Notes: generated by a model from the letters alone, not told the origin. A stretch of DNA of 19,063 nt from Bacteroides ovatus (GCA_030844565.1 JAUUNK010000088.1:1-19063); one strand, 5' to 3'; positions 1-7,627 are shown, numbered from the stretch's first letter. Translations and numbers: made by a program.

Positions 1-783
1 AAAGTATATTTACTTCCTCTTTTACATGAAGAAAATATTCCATTAATAGTACGAGCTGCCCACCTTTTAAAATTATCTCAAATAGAAGAGGGGCAGAAGA
101 ATTATAAAGAGGCCTTGAAATATGTTCAAGAGTATTGTACTATCGGTGATTCTCTTAGAAACTTTCAAGAAGATATCAATACATTGGGAATAGAATCCAC
201 TAAAGAAAAAGAATCTCTTATAGCTGAAATAACTCAAAAGAACAAAACTGTTATGTGCTTAATTATATTTTCATTCTTATTATTTGTTATAGTAGTTTTT
301 GTCTATTGGTCTTGGAGAAAGCTTTGGAAGAAATATAAAGAAAATGAAGATAAGATAAGCCTATTGAAGAGAGAACGTGACAAAATGAAGGTTCAGCTTT
401 TAAATAACTCCGAATCTTGGCAGAAGATATCTTTATTGGCTAGCGTACCTTCGCATAAACAAAGAGAGATAAAAGAGAAGTTAGAAGAGTTTTCTTTATC
501 TTCGGAAGTGACGTCGGAAGATTGGATAAAACTCGAAGAACAATTAAATCAATCTCAAAATAATTTTGTTCAGAAATTAAGAAAGGTGTATCCAACTTTG
601 TCAGAGGATGAGGTGCATATGCTGATGTTAATTCGGTTAGGATGGGACAACAACAAACTTGCTACCTTTTATAAGATAAAGATGGAAACTGTGATGACTA
701 AACGCTCTCGTGCTCGCAAGAAAATGAATCTTAAAAGAAAAGAAGCGATGGATGAGCTTGTTCAGGGATTGTTTAATGAGTAA
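1..783 (+). CDS. TPR-type transmembrane regulator with C-terminal HTH (5' end outside window)
   Basis: The frame is open from base 1, so this is the last 260 codons of a longer gene, not a gene starting near 115. The visible part starts with a helical segment resembling the last TPR unit (AAHLLKLSQIEEGQKNYKEA, ending near residue 40). A transmembrane segment follows at about residues 85-104 (CLIIFSFLLFVIVVFVYW), then a basic/acidic coiled coil. The C-terminal domain (LSEDEVHMLMLIRLGW through TVMTKRSRARKKM) has the layout of the LuxR-like HTH found at the end of many Bacteroidetes TPR regulators. Such proteins have periplasmic or membrane TPRs and a cytoplasmic DNA-binding tail; by inference this one senses an envelope signal and controls the genes that follow. 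The gene ends at TAA 781-783, just before the TGTACA repeat tract. Family is fairly sure; target genes are inferred from position. Confidence 0.75.
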   Translation, partial: KVYLLPLLHEENIPLIVRAAHLLKLSQIEEGQKNYKEALKYVQEYCTIGDSLRNFQEDINTLGIESTKEKESLIAEITQKNKTVMCLIIFSFLLFVIVVFVYWSWRKLWKKYKENEDKISLLKRERDKMKVQLLNNSESWQKISLLASVPSHKQREIKEKLEEFSLSSEVTSEDWIKLEEQLNQSQNNFVQKLRKVYPTLSEDEVHMLMLIRLGWDNNKLATFYKIKMETVMTKRSRARKKMNLKRKEAMDELVQGLFNE

Positions 784-785
784 AT

Positions 786-825
786 GGTTGTACATATCTA
801 TATGTACAGGAGGTTGTACATGTAA
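786..825. promoter_or_regulatory. Cluster of three TGTACA boxes (candidate operator)
   Basis: A perfect inverted repeat, TGTACATAT-CT-ATATGTACA, lies at 789-808. The 10-base word GGTTGTACAT occurs at 786-795 and again at 812-821, so TGTACA appears three times (789, 803, 815). The last copy runs into TACATGTAA (817-825). The tract sits between the regulator gene and the DUF3244 gene, where an operator would be expected. No regulator is proven to bind here; the neighbouring HTH proteins are the obvious candidates. The 2-base loop makes an RNA terminator unlikely. Confidence 0.45.
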
Positions 826-865
826 TAAAAACTCGTTTCTATTAGTATATTTGGTTTGGGCTCTT

Positions 866-873
866 TATTTTTG
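866..873 (+). promoter_or_regulatory. Possible Bacteroides -7 promoter box upstream of the DUF3244 gene
   Basis: TATTTTTG matches TAnnTTTG and ends 23 bases before the ATG at 897. A second match, TATATTTG, lies at 846-853. Neither has a well-spaced TTTG at the -33 position, so this is a weak call. It would place the start of transcription just downstream of the TGTACA repeats. Confidence 0.3.
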
Positions 874-896
874 TGCAAATTAAAACATAGTAGACA

Positions 897-1262
897 ATGA
901 AAGTTATTAAGTATTTTGTACTGTTAGTTGGCTTTTTACTCTTTTCGAGTTCTGTAAATGTACGTGTGGGAAGAGATATACTGCTCACAGTCGTAAAATC
1001 AACTGTTAAGCGCAGTGTTTCTATGCTTCCTTATGTAGAAGCCTTCTTATCAAGTAGGACAATTGAAGTCCGTTTTCAAGAAAACCTTGGAAGCGTACAA
1101 GTGAAAATCGTATCTTCCTGTGGAGATGTAGTCGAAAGCCAATTTATCGACACAGGTAGTATGCCTCTCGTATCTATAGAGATTCCTTCAAAAGAAGAAA
1201 ACTCTTATACTCTTGTTATCGAAACACCGGGGGAAACTTTGGAAGGAGAATTTATCTTATAA
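897..1262 (+). CDS. Small secreted DUF3244-type protein
   Basis: 121 residues. An N-terminal hydrophobic stretch (KYFVLLVGFLLFSSSV, residues 5-20) looks like a signal peptide, so the product is probably periplasmic or surface exposed. The rest is a single small beta-sandwich-like domain: SVQVKIVSSCGDVVES, then a strand with SIEIPS, then SYTLVIETPGETLEGEF. This pattern fits the Bacteroidetes DUF3244 family, whose function is unknown. It starts at ATG 897, 11 bases before the next gene, so the two are probably co-transcribed. The position between the regulator and a small HTH gene suggests a role in sensing or accessory function for the peptide locus, but nothing in the sequence shows this directly. 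Confidence 0.65.
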   Translation: MKVIKYFVLLVGFLLFSSSVNVRVGRDILLTVVKSTVKRSVSMLPYVEAFLSSRTIEVRFQENLGSVQVKIVSSCGDVVESQFIDTGSMPLVSIEIPSKEENSYTLVIETPGETLEGEFIL

Positions 1263-1273
1263 ATAGAAGTATT

Positions 1274-1621
1274 ATGGCTTTAAAGTTACTTGATGTTAGA
1301 AAGCTTCTGCGTATAGACAGCATAATACGAAGAAGAAGTAGTGGAACTCCGTTGCAGTTTGCGAAAAAAATGGAATTCTCTCGTAGCACCTTGTTTGAAT
1401 ATCTTGCTTACTTAAAAGAAGAATTTGCTGCGGTGATACATTATAATAAGTATAATCATAGCTATGAATATATAGAGGAACCGGAAGGATTATATGTAAG
1501 TCAATCGAAAAAAGAAATTCTTCCTTCCGATTATATGGAGATAGTACAAGGCGGAGTTGCTGCGGGCGAATGTCAATGTAGCTTATGTCATAAAAAAGAC
1601 TGTCCGAATAGGGTAAACTAA
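1274..1621 (+). CDS. Small winged-helix protein with double-glycine-like, Cys-rich C-terminus
   Basis: 115 residues. Residues 8-52 form a helix-turn-helix (RIDSIIRRRSSGTPLQFAKK, then SRSTLFEYLAYLKEEF), with a likely wing at 53-67 ending HSYEYIE; the fold resembles the DeoR/WYL type N-terminal HTH. The tail is odd. Residues 83-94 (LPSDYMEIVQGG) put Leu at -12, Met at -7, Val at -4 and Gly-Gly at -2/-1, the classical double-glycine leader spacing. This is followed by a 21-residue stretch with Cys 100, 102, 105 and 110 (CQCSLCHKKDC). The real precursor at 7714 has the same L(-12), M(-7), V(-4), GG pattern. Either this is a regulator fused to a C39-cleavable peptide, or the four Cys form a small metal site and the likeness is chance. 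It starts 11 bases after the DUF3244 gene and is followed by a terminator-like hairpin. Confidence 0.7.
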   Translation: MALKLLDVRKLLRIDSIIRRRSSGTPLQFAKKMEFSRSTLFEYLAYLKEEFAAVIHYNKYNHSYEYIEEPEGLYVSQSKKEILPSDYMEIVQGGVAAGECQCSLCHKKDCPNRVN

Positions 1622-1647
1622 ATTTTCTTGATTAGGGTTTTTTAAAT

Positions 1648-1692
1648 GCCGGGCAAAATCCAGTAAGATTGGATTCTGTCCGGCTTTCTTTG
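1648..1692 (+). terminator. Intrinsic-terminator-like hairpin between HTH and exporter genes
   Basis: The arms 1648-1662 (GCCGGGCAAAATCCA) and 1670-1684 (TGGATTCTGTCCGGC) pair over 15 positions with one G-T pair and one A-C mismatch, leaving a 7-base loop. A T-rich run (TTTCTTTG) follows at 1685-1692. Only 23 bases separate this from the exporter ATG at 1716, and no TAnnTTTG box fits in the gap. Exporter transcription would therefore have to read through the hairpin or start within it, so it could act as an attenuator as well as an operon end. Confidence 0.7.
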
Positions 1693-1715
1693 TTGTATTA
1701 ACCAAATACGACATC

Positions 1716-3938
1716 ATGAATTTTCACTACTACAAACAACTGGATGCTATGGATTGCGGACCCACATGCCTGCGAATGATAGCAAAATACTATGGTAAGG
1801 AGTTTTCGGTCCAACAGCTTCGTGAGCAATCTTTTATCAAACGTACCGGGGTCAATTTACTCGGATTGAGTGAAGCAGCAGAGAATATTGGGCTAAGAGC
1901 TACAGCGGTACGTACATCTTTTGAGAAATTGGTGACCCAAACCAAATGTCCTTGCATTTTGCACTGGAACCAGGCACATTTTGTGGTACTTTATAAGATA
2001 GAAAGAAAAAAGCATTGGTTAGGTGCTTCTAATCATCGACCGGAATATATCCTTCGTGTAGCCGACCCTGCGTATGGATTAGTGAATTATACCGAAGACG
2101 AATTTAAGAAATGTTGGGTTAGTACTCGTCAGGGAGGTTTGGAAAAAGGCATAGCTATGTTGGTGGAACCTACTCCTCAGTTCTATCAGACCCAGCCTAT
2201 CAAATATCAGAAATTGTCTCTTTGGTATCTGGCTAAATATTTGCATCCATACAAACGACTTATTGTGCAATTGTTTTTAGGATTGCTGGTTGGGAGTTTG
2301 TTACAATTGGTATTTCCTTTTCTGACACAGGCAGTGGTAGACCAAGGTATAGGAAACAGAGACCTTAATTTTATTCAGTTGATTTTGATAGCTCAATTGG
2401 TTTTAGTGTTAAGCCGTAGTTTAGTGGAAGTCATCCGTCGGTGGATATTACTTCATATCAGTACACGTGTCAATGTTTCCTTAATATCCGATTTTTTAGT
2501 GAAATTGATGAAACTGCCTATGCGCTTCTTTGATTCCAAATTGGCAGGAGATCTAATTCGTCGTATTGACGACCATAAACGAATTGAATATTTTCTTACC
2601 CAGTCCGTGTTGAGCAGTTTATTTTCTATTCTCACCATTATCGTGTTCAGTATTGTACTAGCTATTTACAACCTCCAAATATTTTTGATATTTCTCGTGG
2701 GAAGCGCTCTTTATATAGGATGGATTTCCCTCTTTATGAAGAAGCGTGCTGATCTTGATTATAAGAATTTCTCCCAGATGGCTGCTAACCAAAACAATCT
2801 GATTCAGCTTATATATGGAATGCAAGAAATTAAATTAACCGGATGTGAGCAACAGAAAAGGTGGGAATGGGAAGGCATACAAGCTGCTTTGTTCCGCATA
2901 AATGTGAAATCCTTGGCATTAGGACAGTGGCAACAAACGGGAGCTTTACTTATCAATGAGGTCAAAAATATTCTTGTGACAATTGTTTCGGCTACAGCTG
3001 TGCTTGATGGACAAATCTCGTTGGGTGCTATGCTGTCTATACAATATATTATAGGTCAGATGCAAGGTCCTGTGGAGCAAATGGTCGGTTTCATGCAACA
3101 AGCACAGGATGCTCGTCTGAGTCTCGATCGCTTAGGAGAGATTCATGGGAAAGACAATGAAGAAAAAGAAGGGGAGACCTTGACAGATATTCAGGGAAAC
3201 CAGCCGATACACTTAGAACATATCGGCTTTACGTATGGAAGTACCAAATCGAAACGAGTGATTGAAGATCTCTCGCTTCATATTCCGGAAGGAAAGACTA
3301 CTGCTATTGTGGGATTGAGCGGAAGCGGAAAAACTACGCTTATCAAATTGATGCTCGGCTTTTATCCTCCTACGCAGGGAGATGTTAAAATAGGAAATAC
3401 TCCTCTTAGCCAGATTAGTTTTAAAGAATGGCGCAAACATTGCGGAGTAGTGATGCAAGAGGGGTATATTTTCAGTGATACCATAGCCAGCAATATTGCT
3501 CCCGGTAGTAGTACTATAGACAAAGAACGTTTGTTGCATGCTGTGAAGATGGCTAATATACTGGATTTTATAGAATCTCTTCCTCTAAAATATAATACTA
3601 TGATTGGCAGCACCGGAAGCGGACTGAGCCAAGGGCAAAAACAGCGTATCCTTATAGCACGAACCATTTATAAAAATCCTGAATATATCTTTTTTGATGA
3701 AGCCACAAATGCACTTGATGCTAATAATGAAAAAGTAATTATGCAAAACCTGAATCAATTCTTTCAAAATAAGACAGTGATTGTAGTTGCCCATCGGTTG
3801 AGTACCGTGAGGCACGCCGATCAGATAGTCGTATTGAAAAATGGAAAGATTATAGAAATCGGTTCTCATGCAGAGTTAATAAGCAAGCAAGGTGATTATT
3901 ATGATTTAGTAAAAGATCAATTGGAATTAGGAAATTAA
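1716..3938 (+). CDS. C39 peptidase-containing ABC exporter (PCAT)
   Basis: 740 residues, normal length for a bacteriocin-type exporter. The N-terminal C39 peptidase (1-150) shows Gln8, catalytic Cys14 in the DCGPTC motif, His88 in QAHFVVL and Asp117 in ADPAYG; the His-Asp gap is longer than usual because of a basic insert (about 95-110). The membrane domain (about 170-450) carries several hydrophobic segments. The nucleotide-binding domain has Walker A GLSGSGKT (533-540), Q-loop Gln581, signature LSQGQ (637-641), Walker B IFFDEA with Asp661/Glu662, and H-loop His693, so it should be active. Family members cut leaders after Gly-Gly and export the core across the inner membrane. The double-glycine precursor at 7714 is the expected substrate, and the tail of the HTH protein at 1274 is a possible second one. 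The gene is followed 21 bases later by the HlyD-type adaptor. Confidence 0.95.
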   Translation: MNFHYYKQLDAMDCGPTCLRMIAKYYGKEFSVQQLREQSFIKRTGVNLLGLSEAAENIGLRATAVRTSFEKLVTQTKCPCILHWNQAHFVVLYKIERKKHWLGASNHRPEYILRVADPAYGLVNYTEDEFKKCWVSTRQGGLEKGIAMLVEPTPQFYQTQPIKYQKLSLWYLAKYLHPYKRLIVQLFLGLLVGSLLQLVFPFLTQAVVDQGIGNRDLNFIQLILIAQLVLVLSRSLVEVIRRWILLHISTRVNVSLISDFLVKLMKLPMRFFDSKLAGDLIRRIDDHKRIEYFLTQSVLSSLFSILTIIVFSIVLAIYNLQIFLIFLVGSALYIGWISLFMKKRADLDYKNFSQMAANQNNLIQLIYGMQEIKLTGCEQQKRWEWEGIQAALFRINVKSLALGQWQQTGALLINEVKNILVTIVSATAVLDGQISLGAMLSIQYIIGQMQGPVEQMVGFMQQAQDARLSLDRLGEIHGKDNEEKEGETLTDIQGNQPIHLEHIGFTYGSTKSKRVIEDLSLHIPEGKTTAIVGLSGSGKTTLIKLMLGFYPPTQGDVKIGNTPLSQISFKEWRKHCGVVMQEGYIFSDTIASNIAPGSSTIDKERLLHAVKMANILDFIESLPLKYNTMIGSTGSGLSQGQKQRILIARTIYKNPEYIFFDEATNALDANNEKVIMQNLNQFFQNKTVIVVAHRLSTVRHADQIVVLKNGKIIEIGSHAELISKQGDYYDLVKDQLELGN

Positions 3939-3959
3939 ATAGTAAAGGAGAATTGAAAG

Positions 3960-5108
3960 ATGAAAGAAGAGGAAAAACAACAGTTGCAAGAACATTTGCC
4001 AAAAGAATCGGATAGGATAGAACTTCATAATCGGGAAATGAGTGATATATTAGGTGCGCCTCCCGTATGGCTGGTGCGTACAGGAAGCCCCGTGTTTTAT
4101 ATTATTATCTTTTTATTACTCGTAGGTACTGCATTTTTTAGTTATCCTGATACCGCTTACAGCCGTGTCACGGTGGGTGATCAGTCTAATGTAGAATGGG
4201 TCTTATCTCACTCCACAGGTTTAGTAGAACAATTTTTTATTCGGGACCAAGCAGAAGTGGCGGAGCACGATACACTGGGATTGATTAAAAACATGTCTTC
4301 TTATAAAGATATGGAAACTCTTCGACAGTCGTTAGTGTTGCTGAAAAAGTATGTGCAAACAGGGCGCGTACATTATTTGGCAGACTTTCCTACGGAATTA
4401 ATAGTGGGCGATATGAAAGAAGCCTATGAATTACTATTGGTAGCTATAGAAAATTGTCTGATTTATGAAAAACTAGATGTTTATCATAAAAAGAAAAGTT
4501 TGGTAGATAAAGAATTGATGACGCTCAAAAAAGATGAAGCCATCAATGAATTAGCTATTATCCGGACTGAGCAAAAGCTTTTCGATTTATCTATTGAACA
4601 TGAAGCTCAGAAGGAACTAAACCGTAAGGATATTAAGATTGCTTATGAACGGTTACTTAATGAAATTGAGATTTGGAAAGGAAAGTATATTATTCAGAAC
4701 AAAAGCAAAGGAACGGTGGTCATGGGGGCTCCTTGGGCTATCGGGCAGAAGTTGACTATAGGAGATACCATCTGTTCGATAGTTTCTCAGGCAAGGAACC
4801 AACCCATGGGAAGAATGATTTTATCCTATAAGCAAATTCCCGGTTTAAGCAAAGGTAATCGTGTGATGATAAATTTGGATGAATATCCGGTTCGTTCATA
4901 CGGGAGTCTTGTAGGAGTAGTAGATGCTATTTTGTATGTTCCGGCAAAAAAGAACTACGCTGTAGAAGTGACGCTTCCATACCCTTTGCTGACTACTACC
5001 GGAAAAAAAATACCTTATGCAGTGGAATTACATGGGACTGCGGAGATTATAACTCTTAATAAAAGTGTTTTAGAAAGAATTTTAGAGCCGGTAATTGATA
5101 ATTTTTAG
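3960..5108 (+). CDS. HlyD-family periplasmic adaptor (membrane fusion protein)
   Basis: 382 residues. A cytoplasmic N-terminus of about 42 residues precedes one transmembrane helix (about 43-61, PVFYIIIFLLLVGTAFF). Two halves of a lipoyl-like domain (about 80-112 and 248-275, the latter GTVVMGAPWAIGQKLTIGDT) flank a helical hairpin of charged heptads (about 155-245). A beta-barrel region follows (285-370), ending LLTTTGKKIP and a short LERILEPV tail. This is the standard HlyD layout, linking an inner-membrane ABC exporter to an outer-membrane pore. The ATG at 3960 follows an AAAGGAGAA stretch and lies 21 bases after the exporter stop, so the two are almost certainly one transcription unit and a functional pair. 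No TolC-type partner follows; an outer-membrane barrel of another family does. Confidence 0.9.
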   Translation: MKEEEKQQLQEHLPKESDRIELHNREMSDILGAPPVWLVRTGSPVFYIIIFLLLVGTAFFSYPDTAYSRVTVGDQSNVEWVLSHSTGLVEQFFIRDQAEVAEHDTLGLIKNMSSYKDMETLRQSLVLLKKYVQTGRVHYLADFPTELIVGDMKEAYELLLVAIENCLIYEKLDVYHKKKSLVDKELMTLKKDEAINELAIIRTEQKLFDLSIEHEAQKELNRKDIKIAYERLLNEIEIWKGKYIIQNKSKGTVVMGAPWAIGQKLTIGDTICSIVSQARNQPMGRMILSYKQIPGLSKGNRVMINLDEYPVRSYGSLVGVVDAILYVPAKKNYAVEVTLPYPLLTTTGKKIPYAVELHGTAEIITLNKSVLERILEPVIDNF

Positions 5109-5139
5109 TGGAGTCCTGAGATGCTGGAGTGAGGGAGAC

Positions 5140-5147
5140 TACATTTG
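5140..5147 (+). promoter_or_regulatory. Possible -7 promoter box upstream of first outer-membrane barrel gene
   Basis: TACATTTG matches TAnnTTTG exactly and lies 115 bases upstream of the ATG at 5263. No TTTG is seen at the -33 distance, so the call rests on one element. It would give a leader RNA of roughly 110 bases containing the inverted repeat at 5157-5175. Confidence 0.3.
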
Positions 5148-5156
5148 CAGTATAAC

Positions 5157-5175
5157 TTTAATAAGAGTTATTAAA
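5157..5175. repeat. Perfect inverted repeat in leader of barrel gene
   Basis: TTTAATAA-GAG-TTATTAAA: 8-base arms with a 3-base spacer, all A/T in the arms. It lies just downstream of the possible -7 box at 5140. It could be an operator. As an RNA hairpin it would be weak, and it is not followed by a U tract, so it is not called a terminator. Confidence 0.4.
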
Positions 5176-5262
5176 ATGAGAAATATGCAAGTATAGTATC
5201 TTGCTACTTATATGAAATACGACGTTAAATAGTCAATAAGAATACGTAATTTATAATCTATT

Positions 5263-7593
5263 ATGAAGCAATATGTAATTTTATCCTTAATGTTTGTGTT
5301 GTCCCTAAAAGGATATACCCAAAATATAAAAGGGATGGTGATAGATGAAAATAACCATCCATTGGAATTTGCTAATGTCGTATTGCTGAATCAGCTAGAT
5401 TCTACATTTGTAGTCGGTACTACTACGGATTTGAAAGGAGCTTTTATCCTTCAGCTTCCATTTACGAGTAAATCTTACTTGATAAAAATCTCTAGTGTAG
5501 GTTATAAGACTGTTTACAGAGAAGCGATAGAGGGAAACATGGGTAACCTTATTATGAAAAGTGATCAGCTATTGCTGGGAGAAGTAGTAGTAAAAGGAAA
5601 TTTACCCAGAGTACGTTTAAAAAGAGATGCATTAATCACTAATGTTGCAGGTAGTGTATTAGCTAAAGCAGGTACGGCGGAAGATGTGCTGGGCAAAATA
5701 CCGGGAGTAACAGCAGCTAGTGGCGAAGTGAATGTATTTGGTCGCGGAACCCCAGTGATTTATATTAATGGTCGGGAGGTCCATAGTGCCTCGGAGTTAG
5801 ACCAACTTTCTTCAGAAGACATTAAATCAGTAGAGGTAATAATGAATCCCGGAGCACGTTATGCAGCTTCTGTCAAAGCAGTGATTCGCATTCAAACAAA
5901 AAAAGTAGTAGGCGAAGGCTTCGGTTTTAGTAACCGTGCTTATGCCAAATACAACAAGAAATGGACTTATCTTGACCAACTTAATTTTAATTACCGTAAG
6001 AGTGGATTCGATTGTATAGGAATGTTATATTATGCGGATAGTTATTGGTGGCGTAATTATAAGGCCGTTCAGAATACTCATTTGGATGTAGACTGGAATC
6101 AAAATTCTACAGCTAGGCAAAAGAATACGAAAGACCAACTCTTTATTGGTAATTTAAGCCTGAATTATATCATTAATCCTTCACATTCTTTGGGCGCTAG
6201 TTACCGAATGCAACGAGTGCCAAATAGGGGGGGGAACAGCTACTTCATTACAGATGTCTATAAAGGTAATGTGTTTGATGAACATTTGATAAGTGACAGT
6301 TATTCCTATAAGCAATCTACCCAACATTTAATCAATTTTTATTATGTCGGAAAAATTTGCAGTTGGGATATAGATTTTAATATGGATGTTTTATGGGGTA
6401 AGGATAACGATAGTGGTAAAGTGTTAGAGAGTATAACCGATAAAGTAGGTGTGGGAAGCCTGCAACAGATAACAAACACTACGGATACTCGTAATAGGCT
6501 TTATGCAGGTAAATTGCTTTTTATACATTCTTTGTGGGGCGGTAAAGTTACTTTGGGAGGTGAATATGCATATACAAAACGCAATAATGATTACAATAAT
6601 CTGGAAGGTATCCTACGGAATGATGTCAGTGAGATAAAAGAAAATAGTACTGCGCTTTTTGTGGAATATAGCCATCTGTTTGGAAAATTGAATATTCTGG
6701 GAGGAGTCCGTTTTGAGAACGTTGCATCTGATTATTATGAGGCAGGTGTGCGTCAGGATGAACAAAGCAAAGATTATACTGATTTTTTTCCTTCTCTTTC
6801 CCTTTCCATGCCTGTGGGCAAGGTGGAATTTCAATTCAATTATACGTCGGATATTACTCGCCCAAGCTATCACATGTTGCGAAGCAATGTAGAGTATGCT
6901 AACCGATATACTTATGAGAGTGGAAATCCTCTTTTACAACCTTCCATCACTCACAACGCAACGTTGATAGTGGCATATAAATGGTTACAATGGTATAATA
7001 GTTATCAATATGTGCAGGACGATTTTATCTTTCAGAGTGATTCTTATGCGGAGGAGAATCCTACTATCGGTTTGTTCAAAATGAAGAATGCCAGTGCCTA
7101 TAATAAACTTTATATATCTCTCAATGCGTCTCCTACAATTAAGTGGTGGTCCCCTCAATTTAGGGTAGGAGTGAGCAAGCAGTGGTACAAAACTCAAACT
7201 TCTACTGGTAATTTAAAGTTGTATCGTCCTCAATATTTTGCCGAATGGCAGAATACAATAGACCTTTCTCACGGGTTTATGTTAAGTGCCGATATAGGGT
7301 GGAACAGTAAAGGATATGAGCAAAATATGTTTTATGAATCGACTTGGGGAGTGGATGCTAGTATATATAAAACTTTCCTAAAAGACCATTTGACTATGTT
7401 GGTGCAAGGAAATGATGTTTTTAAAACTCGATCTATTGATGCTTTTGCTTATTTGGGAAGGCTCCGTACAATGAGTCAGAAGTTGGAACCAGATATGCGT
7501 AGCATAAGGTTTACTGTCCGCTATAAGTTCAATGTTACTAAGAGTAACTATAAAGGTACAGGAGCCGGTAAATCTCAAAAAGAACGGTTATAG
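5263..7593 (+). CDS. TonB-receptor-like outer-membrane beta-barrel protein, cluster copy
   Basis: 776 residues. A signal peptide (residues 1-19, ending KGYTQ) is followed by a carboxypeptidase-regulatory-like domain (about 20-105, GMVIDENNHPLEFANVVLL). A plug-like domain follows (about 105-215; KIPGVTAASGEVNVFGRG, then VIYINGREV, then VEVIMNPGARY). The remainder is a long barrel rich in aromatic strands, ending YKGTGAGKSQKERL. This matches the Bacteroidetes outer-membrane barrel family 3 (OMP_b-brl_3), related to TonB-dependent receptors; no clear TonB box is seen. Its place between the adaptor and the precursor suggests that it passes the peptide across the outer membrane, or binds it as receptor or immunity factor. 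A run of eight G (6227-6234, codons 322-324) is a possible slippage site. A paralogue lies at 10627. Confidence 0.85.
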   Translation: MKQYVILSLMFVLSLKGYTQNIKGMVIDENNHPLEFANVVLLNQLDSTFVVGTTTDLKGAFILQLPFTSKSYLIKISSVGYKTVYREAIEGNMGNLIMKSDQLLLGEVVVKGNLPRVRLKRDALITNVAGSVLAKAGTAEDVLGKIPGVTAASGEVNVFGRGTPVIYINGREVHSASELDQLSSEDIKSVEVIMNPGARYAASVKAVIRIQTKKVVGEGFGFSNRAYAKYNKKWTYLDQLNFNYRKSGFDCIGMLYYADSYWWRNYKAVQNTHLDVDWNQNSTARQKNTKDQLFIGNLSLNYIINPSHSLGASYRMQRVPNRGGNSYFITDVYKGNVFDEHLISDSYSYKQSTQHLINFYYVGKICSWDIDFNMDVLWGKDNDSGKVLESITDKVGVGSLQQITNTTDTRNRLYAGKLLFIHSLWGGKVTLGGEYAYTKRNNDYNNLEGILRNDVSEIKENSTALFVEYSHLFGKLNILGGVRFENVASDYYEAGVRQDEQSKDYTDFFPSLSLSMPVGKVEFQFNYTSDITRPSYHMLRSNVEYANRYTYESGNPLLQPSITHNATLIVAYKWLQWYNSYQYVQDDFIFQSDSYAEENPTIGLFKMKNASAYNKLYISLNASPTIKWWSPQFRVGVSKQWYKTQTSTGNLKLYRPQYFAEWQNTIDLSHGFMLSADIGWNSKGYEQNMFYESTWGVDASIYKTFLKDHLTMLVQGNDVFKTRSIDAFAYLGRLRTMSQKLEPDMRSIRFTVRYKFNVTKSNYKGTGAGKSQKERL

Positions 7594-7617
7594 TGATTTT
7601 AAATTACGAATGATATC

Positions 7618-7627
7618 TTACATGTAA
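7618..7627. promoter_or_regulatory. TTACATGTAA palindrome upstream of the peptide precursor
   Basis: A perfect 10-base palindrome 86 bases before the precursor ATG at 7714. Nine of its bases (TACATGTAA) recur at 817-825 in the TGTACA repeat tract upstream of the DUF3244/HTH genes. No convincing TAnnTTTG box is visible in 7594-7713, so whether the precursor has its own promoter is unclear. A shared regulator is an inference. Confidence 0.35.

Noticed and set aside
115..783. Complete gene starting at 115
   Set aside because: The frame is open to base 1 and the upstream residues continue the TPR-like helix; the codon at 115 is an internal TTG.
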